Shown here: piece after piece, positions 59,941 to 64,000 of the stretch
How the letters are laid out: each line of letters starts with the position of its first letter
Position numbering within the stretch: the first letter of the stretch is position 1
Assembly (NCBI RefSeq): GCF_004005935.1
Contig: NZ_SACQ01000004.1
Location: 186,001-250,000 of the forward strand
Direction: 5' to 3'
Source of the DNA: Neptunomonas marina
Lineage (GTDB): Bacteria > Pseudomonadota > Gammaproteobacteria > Pseudomonadales > Balneatricaceae
DNA length: 64,000 nucleotides
Made by a program: the position numbers and the translations under genes
Notes under the pieces: generated by a model
What the model saw: the letters and a program-made list of their open reading frames with translations, nothing else
Databases searched by the model: none
What the model was told of the DNA's origin: nothing

Positions 59941-60118
59941 AGGCTCGCTTTTTGTCCACACAGTGCAGAAAATTCATACTAAGACCGCACACAAAACATC
60001 AGAAAACCTTAATAAATGTCTGCAATAAATTACAAAACCACTAGAAAGGTTAAAAATAAGACACTAAAAAGCGACATAATAAATTTTTTTAAACTTTTTT
60101 ATAACCAAAATAAAAAGT

Positions 60119-60134
60119 TGGCACACCACATGCT
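60119..60134 (+). promoter_or_regulatory. Sigma-54-type promoter of the tandem PEP-CTERM genes
   Basis: TGGCAC (60119-60124), five bases, ATGCT (60130-60134). This matches TGGCAC-N5-TTGCW with one mismatch and correct spacing between the GG and GC pairs. It predicts a leader of roughly 55 bases before the start at 60201. Confidence 0.7.
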
Positions 60135-60200
60135 AAATACTTCGTGCTTACAAATTGAAACCCTTTGCACTGGCGCAAACGGAACACGGAGATTATGAAA

Positions 60201-60884
60201 ATGGCATTCGCTAAAAAAGCTTTGGCAGCAGCAGTTCTTACAGTAGCAGCAACATCTGCATCAGCAGCACTTGAGCTGGTTCAAACTCAAACAGGTAGCC
60301 ACGGTTACGCAGCAACTATCTGGACTCAGACACTTTCATTCGATCTATTCAACCCAGCTAACTTCGACGGCCGTTCTTTGCAACGTGTTGAGCTTGAACT
60401 AACTGGTTCGTCTCGTACAACTTACTCTTTCACTCCAACAAGCAGCAGCATCATTGCAGCAGATGGTAAGTTCGGTGCTTTGATCAATGCTGACGTTACT
60501 ATTGGTTCTAACGACTTGGACATCTTGATTCGTCCAGGTAAAACAGATGCAATTACTGCACCTGTTGCACAAGGCACTACATACGATTTTGGCCTGCAAG
60601 AAGGTTCTGGTGCTGACAGCAAGCAAGCAACTGATGCTGCAAACTTGGCTGCATTTACTGGCTCAAGCACTTTCGACGTTAACCTAGCGTCTTACGCAGA
60701 CATCAGCTTTAACGCTGTTGGCGGTAACTACACATCTGAGCAAACAGCTGAAGCTCTAGCTCAGTTCACAGTTAAATACTACGTAGAAGAGCTACCACCA
60801 GCTGCTTCCGTTCCTGCTCCAGCATCTTTGGCGCTATTCGGCCTAGGCTTGCTAGCGATGTCTCGTAAGCGTAAAGCTGCGTAA
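60201..60884 (+). CDS. PEP-CTERM exported protein, choice-of-anchor E-like (first tandem copy)
   Basis: A 227-residue exported protein: signal peptide MAFAKKALAAAVLTVAATSASA, a beta-rich body (TIWTQTLSFDLFNPANFDGRSLQ, LELTGSSRTTYSF, DITISFN-like strands) resembling the choice-of-anchor E domain, and C-terminal PEP-CTERM signal (VPAPASLALFGLGLLAMSRKRK split as motif, membrane segment, basic tail). Start at 60201 has GGAG nine bases upstream and aligns with the paralogue; ATG at 60195 is the alternative. Codons favour A/T at third positions, unlike nearby operons. It is preceded by a sigma-54-type promoter. Confidence 0.85.
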   Translation: MAFAKKALAAAVLTVAATSASAALELVQTQTGSHGYAATIWTQTLSFDLFNPANFDGRSLQRVELELTGSSRTTYSFTPTSSSIIAADGKFGALINADVTIGSNDLDILIRPGKTDAITAPVAQGTTYDFGLQEGSGADSKQATDAANLAAFTGSSTFDVNLASYADISFNAVGGNYTSEQTAEALAQFTVKYYVEELPPAASVPAPASLALFGLGLLAMSRKRKAA

Positions 60885-60894
60885 GGCTGATATT

Positions 60895-60920
60895 CTGCCC
60901 TCCTAATGGAGGGCAGTTTT
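60895..60920 (+). terminator. Terminator between the tandem PEP-CTERM genes
   Basis: CTGCCCTCC (60895-60903), loop TAAT, GGAGGGCAG (60908-60916), then TTTT. Confidence 0.85.
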
Positions 60921-61030
60921 CACAGTGTGGTGCTTCAAGTTGTTACCAACATAGCAACACCTTGGAAGCAGTACACTAGGGATTCGATAGCAATGCGCAA
61001 ATATCGATTAGGTTGAACATGGAGATTAAG

Positions 61031-61717
61031 ATGACTTTCGCAAAGCAACTGATAACGGCCACTGCGTTCAGTTTAGTGGCAGGAACAGCATCCGCTGCAC
61101 TCGTACAAGCTGGCCCAACGCAGATCCAAACCGTTGAGCGTACCGCTACAACTTGGGATCGAACTTTTACTTTTAATCTATACAACGCCGCTGACTTTGG
61201 CGGACGTGAGCTACAGAAAGTTGAGCTAACACTAGAAGGCTTGTCTTTCACAACATTTGAGATAACACCTACTAGCTTCGTATTGAGCGCAGAGGGTGAG
61301 TTCGGTGCAAATATCTACTCAACGGTCAGTGTTGGAGGCCCAACTCTCGATATCGATGTATCGCCGAAAAAAGAAGCGAATGCATATAACTTAGTAGCTG
61401 GCCAAACTCATTCCTTTGGCGATTTAGAAGGTCAGGATTTCGACTCTGCAGAGGTAACCGAAGCAAGTCAGGTCGCTAATTTTGCAGGCAATGGTACCTT
61501 TACAGTTGATTTAGACGCTACTGCGCGTATCAGCTTGCAAGTTATTGGTGGCAACTATCGCTCAGAGCAAGCATCTTTTGCTTCTGCAACATACACTGTG
61601 AAATACTTCATTGAAGAAGCCGCTAACGACCCTGCACAGGTTCCTGCACCGGGTTCTCTAGCACTGCTAGGTGCTGGCTTACTCGCATTTTCTGCGCGCA
61701 AGAAAAAAGCGAAGTAA
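61031..61717 (+). CDS. PEP-CTERM exported protein, choice-of-anchor E-like (second tandem copy)
   Basis: A 228-residue paralogue of the preceding gene: signal peptide MTFAKQLITATAFSLVAGTASA, a matching body (TTWDRTFTFNLYNAADFGGRELQ, FEITPTSFVLSAEGEFGA, ISLQVIGGNYRSEQ) and PEP-CTERM tail (VPAPGSLALLGAGLLAFSARKKK). Start at 61031 follows GGAG at six bases; the frame opens at 61013. The order and similarity indicate local duplication. A terminator separates it from the first copy and I see no sigma-54 element of its own, so expression may depend on read-through. Confidence 0.85.
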   Translation: MTFAKQLITATAFSLVAGTASAALVQAGPTQIQTVERTATTWDRTFTFNLYNAADFGGRELQKVELTLEGLSFTTFEITPTSFVLSAEGEFGANIYSTVSVGGPTLDIDVSPKKEANAYNLVAGQTHSFGDLEGQDFDSAEVTEASQVANFAGNGTFTVDLDATARISLQVIGGNYRSEQASFASATYTVKYFIEEAANDPAQVPAPGSLALLGAGLLAFSARKKKAK

Positions 61718-61739
61718 CCAACAGCGAAAGTCTTCCTGC

Positions 61740-61765
61740 AAAAGCCCGCTTAATTGCGGGTTTTT
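61740..61765 (+). terminator. Terminator after the second PEP-CTERM gene
   Basis: GCCCGC (61744-61749), loop TTAATT, GCGGG (61756-61760) plus five T, with an A-run before. Confidence 0.88.
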
Positions 61766-61811
61766 GTCGTTGTTGTGTCGTTGTTGATCTGCTGAAAGCG
61801 CCAAACACGAG

Positions 61812-61847
61812 ATATAAAAAACCAGCCGAGCGGCTGGTTTTTTATAT
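61812..61847. terminator. Bidirectional terminator before the cobalamin adenosyltransferase gene
   Basis: ATATAAAAAACCAGCC (61812-61827), loop GAGC, and its perfect complement (61832-61847). A/T runs at both ends let it serve both strands. Confidence 0.95.
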
Positions 61848-61862
61848 TAGGAGCACAAACAG

Positions 61863-62426
61863 TTAGCGGCTTTTTTGCCAGAACACTTCGCAGGCACCAT
61901 CCTCGTTTGCAAGGCTGCGCGCATACACGAACAGGTAGTCAGACAAACGGTTTAGAAAGCGCATCGCCTCGGGATTAATCGCTTCGCTTTCTTGCAAAGC
62001 AACAAATAAGCGCTCAGCACGGCGGCAGATCGCTCGCGCCATATGACAATGCGCAGCGGCGATGTTCCCACCAGGAAGAATAAACTCTTTCAACGGTGGC
62101 AACTGCTCATTGAGCTGATCTAACTCGCACTCCAACGCCTCAACCATCGCCGCTTGGATAACAACATACTCGCTGTCGGCTACGGCAAGCTCACCACCAA
62201 TATCAAATAAGCGATTCTGAATCTCACGCACGAACGGGTGTACAACCTTCCGTTCGTAACGCAAGTGCGCATCTAAAACGCCCAATGCGCTGTTAAGCTC
62301 ATCAACAGCGCCGAGCACTTCTACCCGAAGACTCGCTTTAGAAACCCGGTTGCCATTCGCAAGCGAAGTTTCCCCTTTATCTCCACCGCGCGTGTAAATA
62401 CGCGTTAGCCTGTTCGACACTCTCAT
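61863..62426 (-). CDS. Cob(I)yrinic acid a,c-diamide/cobalamin adenosyltransferase (PduO type)
   Basis: Makes adenosylcobalamin from cob(I)alamin and ATP. The protein shows the PduO-type pattern: RLTRIYTRGGDKGETSL at the N terminus (ATP-binding), VDELNSALG, AICRRAERL and LNRLSDYLFVYARSL. ATG at 62426 is given; GTG at 62429 is also open, while GTG at 62420 has better ribosome spacing and gives the usual N terminus (M)SNRLTRIYTR. It lies about ten bases downstream of btuB-like receptor gene, so B12 uptake and activation are co-transcribed. Confidence 0.94.
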   Translation of the reverse strand: MRVSNRLTRIYTRGGDKGETSLANGNRVSKASLRVEVLGAVDELNSALGVLDAHLRYERKVVHPFVREIQNRLFDIGGELAVADSEYVVIQAAMVEALECELDQLNEQLPPLKEFILPGGNIAAAHCHMARAICRRAERLFVALQESEAINPEAMRFLNRLSDYLFVYARSLANEDGACEVFWQKSR

Positions 62427-62438
62427 CACCTCTGAAAG

Positions 62439-64000
62439 TTAGTTGGGTCGGTATACGATCGAAACCAGCCCACCAAAGCCTTGCGTGTTATAGCCCGCAA
62501 CCTGCTCGTAGTCGTTATCGAAGAGGTTGAGCACCTTACCCTCTACCACCCATGCAGCTGCTAGCTGATACCGTAGTGTCGCATTGACGATACCGTAACC
62601 TGCGATATCTGCGCCAAAGTCACGTTTATCGCTCTGTGCAATGAACTCAAAGCCATAACCCAGACGTCCTAAATCGTGATAGATACGGCTCGTCAGTGAG
62701 CGCTGAGCTCGTCGCAGCAAGCGTGCGCCCGTATCGCGATTCTTGGCGCTTTGTAGTGCTACGGACGTTTGCCAGCTCACCGCCCCCCAAGTAGCTTCGT
62801 GCGTTAACTCAACGCCTTGCGTACGAGCCCGCGCTACGTTGCGGCCCTGATAAACAAACGGCTCAACCTCAACGAACTCAACGAGATTGTCGATATCATT
62901 ATGGAAGGCAGTTGCTGTCACTGCTTGATCGGAACTAATACGGTATTTAATACCTAGTTCGATGTTACGTGCATCTTCCGCTTTCAGATCTGGGTTACCG
63001 CCGTAGCCATAAAGATCTGGCGCACTGGGCGCCCGAAATGCTGTTGCTGCACTGGCAAAAACATTCAGGTGTTCATTAAACGCATATCCGTAACTCGCTT
63101 CCCAAGTCGCTTTTGTACCAAAGTTTTCATGATCCGTATAACGACCTGCGAAAAGCAGAGAGTGAGCACCGAACGCGATACTATCCTGCAGAAAGATGGC
63201 CTTAGTCGTAATTGACTCATCAAAACCACTGCCAAACGAAAGAGACTGTATGTTCTCTTCTTGAAGGGAAACGCCCGCTGTTAAAAGATGCGCATCAAGC
63301 TCGAAATCATTTTCCCAATCCAGTTGAAAACGCTCTGTCTCAACAAAGTCTGGAGATTGATTCTGTATTAGCTCATCAAAGAAGTACCCTGCCTGTACAC
63401 GCGTCACCCAACGCTCTGACACTTCATTCTCAGCACTCACACTGATCAAGTGCTGTGTAAAATCCTGATCCACTGGCTTTAATGCAACTTCAGGAAAGTT
63501 ACTGTAATCCTGTGCAGAGTATTCAGTATTACCACGGCGTGATTGCACACTCAGGTTAACGTCAGTCTCGTTAAATGTATGACGTGCACCTAAGTGAAAG
63601 GACAAGTTATCGTGTCCGCTATCATGATCGGCGTCACGGTACGTCGGAAAGCCACCCGTTTCAGTTTTAACAGCACCCCATGAAACCTGTGTTCCTTGCT
63701 CAAGGGCTGTGTAACCGTTAACCGATACTTCTTGAAGACTATCGGTTCCCACTGTTACTGCACCTGAAAAAGCCGGTCCACTTTGGCGCGTAAAGATATG
63801 AATAACACCACCAATCGCCTCTGAGCCATACAACGCAGAGCGAGGCCCTTTGACCACCTCGATCTTCTCGATAATATCAGGGTGGATAACGCTCAAATTT
63901 GCTGAGCCCAATGTGCCTGGGTTAACTTTGACCCCATCAACAAGCACCAATGTATGATCGCTTTCAGTACCGCGTGTAAAAATAGAAGTAATCTGGCCAG
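62439..64000 (-). CDS. btuB: BtuB-like TonB-dependent cobalamin receptor, 5' end cut by window edge
   Basis: An outer-membrane receptor; about 520 residues are visible, without signal peptide, TonB box or start of the plug. The visible N-terminal part has the plug block SIFTRGTESDHTLVLVDGVKVN and KIEVVKGPRSALYGSEAIGGVI, as in BtuB. Beta-strand-rich barrel follows, with the family C-terminal NLFDNDYEQVAGYNTQG. The final residues are VYRPN, without the usual terminal aromatic. The downstream adenosyltransferase supports cobalamin as substrate. A cobalamin riboswitch would lie beyond the window. Confidence 0.9.
   Translation of the reverse strand, partial: GQITSIFTRGTESDHTLVLVDGVKVNPGTLGSANLSVIHPDIIEKIEVVKGPRSALYGSEAIGGVIHIFTRQSGPAFSGAVTVGTDSLQEVSVNGYTALEQGTQVSWGAVKTETGGFPTYRDADHDSGHDNLSFHLGARHTFNETDVNLSVQSRRGNTEYSAQDYSNFPEVALKPVDQDFTQHLISVSAENEVSERWVTRVQAGYFFDELIQNQSPDFVETERFQLDWENDFELDAHLLTAGVSLQEENIQSLSFGSGFDESITTKAIFLQDSIAFGAHSLLFAGRYTDHENFGTKATWEASYGYAFNEHLNVFASAATAFRAPSAPDLYGYGGNPDLKAEDARNIELGIKYRISSDQAVTATAFHNDIDNLVEFVEVEPFVYQGRNVARARTQGVELTHEATWGAVSWQTSVALQSAKNRDTGARLLRRAQRSLTSRIYHDLGRLGYGFEFIAQSDKRDFGADIAGYGIVNATLRYQLAAAWVVEGKVLNLFDNDYEQVAGYNTQGFGGLVSIVYRPN

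Larger units (their letters stand above)
59505..60200. other. Long noncoding region with activator dyads and a sigma-54-like promoter
   Basis: About 690 bases without a credible gene; a 60-codon frame at 60016 lacks a ribosome site and any recognisable feature. It contains a 14-bp hairpin (59519-59550), two copies of the activator dyad (59756, 59924), clusters of AACCG (59861-59910), a very AT-rich tract (about 60020-60118) and a TGGCAC/ATGCT promoter (60119). The layout is that of a long enhancer-dependent promoter region. Confidence 0.6.

Noticed and set aside
59953-59969. A further activator half-site (TGTCCA) near the proximal dyad
   Set aside because: Only TGTC agrees; the second arm does not match TTTACA and the spacing (29 bp) is slightly off.
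60016-60198. A 60-codon open frame in the long noncoding region
   Set aside because: No ribosome site, very AT-rich, Lys/Asn composition expected of AT-rich noncoding DNA, and it overlaps the sigma-54-type promoter and the start of the PEP-CTERM gene.
62427-62438. A cobalamin riboswitch linked to the adenosyltransferase gene
   Set aside because: Only about a dozen bases separate it from the btuB-like gene; any riboswitch would be upstream of btuB, outside the window.

Overview
The window reads as chromosomal DNA of a marine-type gammaproteobacterium, probably in or near the Oceanospirillaceae. This is inferred from gene content: mreBCD-maf next to gatCAB, an arginine succinyltransferase (AST) pathway with a Pseudomonas-type AraC-family ArgR, TRAP and Yej-like transporters, and a PEP-CTERM protein-sorting system. 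No phylogenetic test was possible. I see no tRNA, rRNA, insertion sequence, prophage or CRISPR array.

Layout. 1-2831 (minus): maf (cut by the left edge) and the rod-shape operon mreBCD. 2983-6224 (plus): gatCAB, the Glu/Asp-tRNA amidotransferase. 6454-8824: a GTPase-roadblock fusion with a small partner, a hypoxanthine-DNA glycosylase and msrA. 8821-21112: an arginine catabolism region made of the regulator argR, astC and, after unrelated genes (pilin-like protein, rlmF, dacB, DUF2007 protein), an operon of an M20 hydrolase, two AST subunits, astD and astB. The M20 hydrolase may stand in for the missing astE. 21132-26370: a giant pseudokinase/AAA/GAF/PAS/GGDEF signalling gene broken by a frameshift. 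26523-28263: an Lrp-type regulator and a third AST paralogue. 28330-34660 (minus): a TRAP transporter, a three-subunit FAD/[2Fe-2S] amine (opine or D-amino-acid) dehydrogenase and RidA, with a divergent LysR gene. 36008-44784: a phosphodiesterase, a HAD phosphatase, a Yej-like ABC importer and a LysR regulator. 44937-50697: PEP-CTERM locus (prsT, a PEP-CTERM protein, a ThiF-like adenylyltransferase, an exosortase-associated acyltransferase). 50721-57573: a DUF1338 enzyme and an acyl-CoA degradation cluster (thiolase, acyl-CoA dehydrogenase, SDR, AraC regulator, acyl-CoA ligase). 57608-61717: a LysR gene, a secreted protein and two tandem PEP-CTERM proteins. 61863-64000 (minus): cobalamin adenosyltransferase and a BtuB-like receptor cut by the right edge.

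Most interesting signal. A 17-bp dyad, TGTAAA-N5-CTGACA, occurs five times in noncoding DNA ahead of PEP-CTERM-related genes (47771, 47802, 48917, 59756, 59924). It is paired with sigma-54-like -24/-12 elements at 47882 and 60119. I propose these are binding sites for an NtrC-family activator such as PrsR and that they tie the ThiF/acyltransferase pair to the PEP-CTERM regulon. A second strong regulatory find is a tandem ArgR-type operator (half-sites at 9941 and 9962, 21 bp apart) between argR and astC. Two further candidates are RNA hairpins that enclose the ribosome binding sites of mreC and of the DUF1338 gene.
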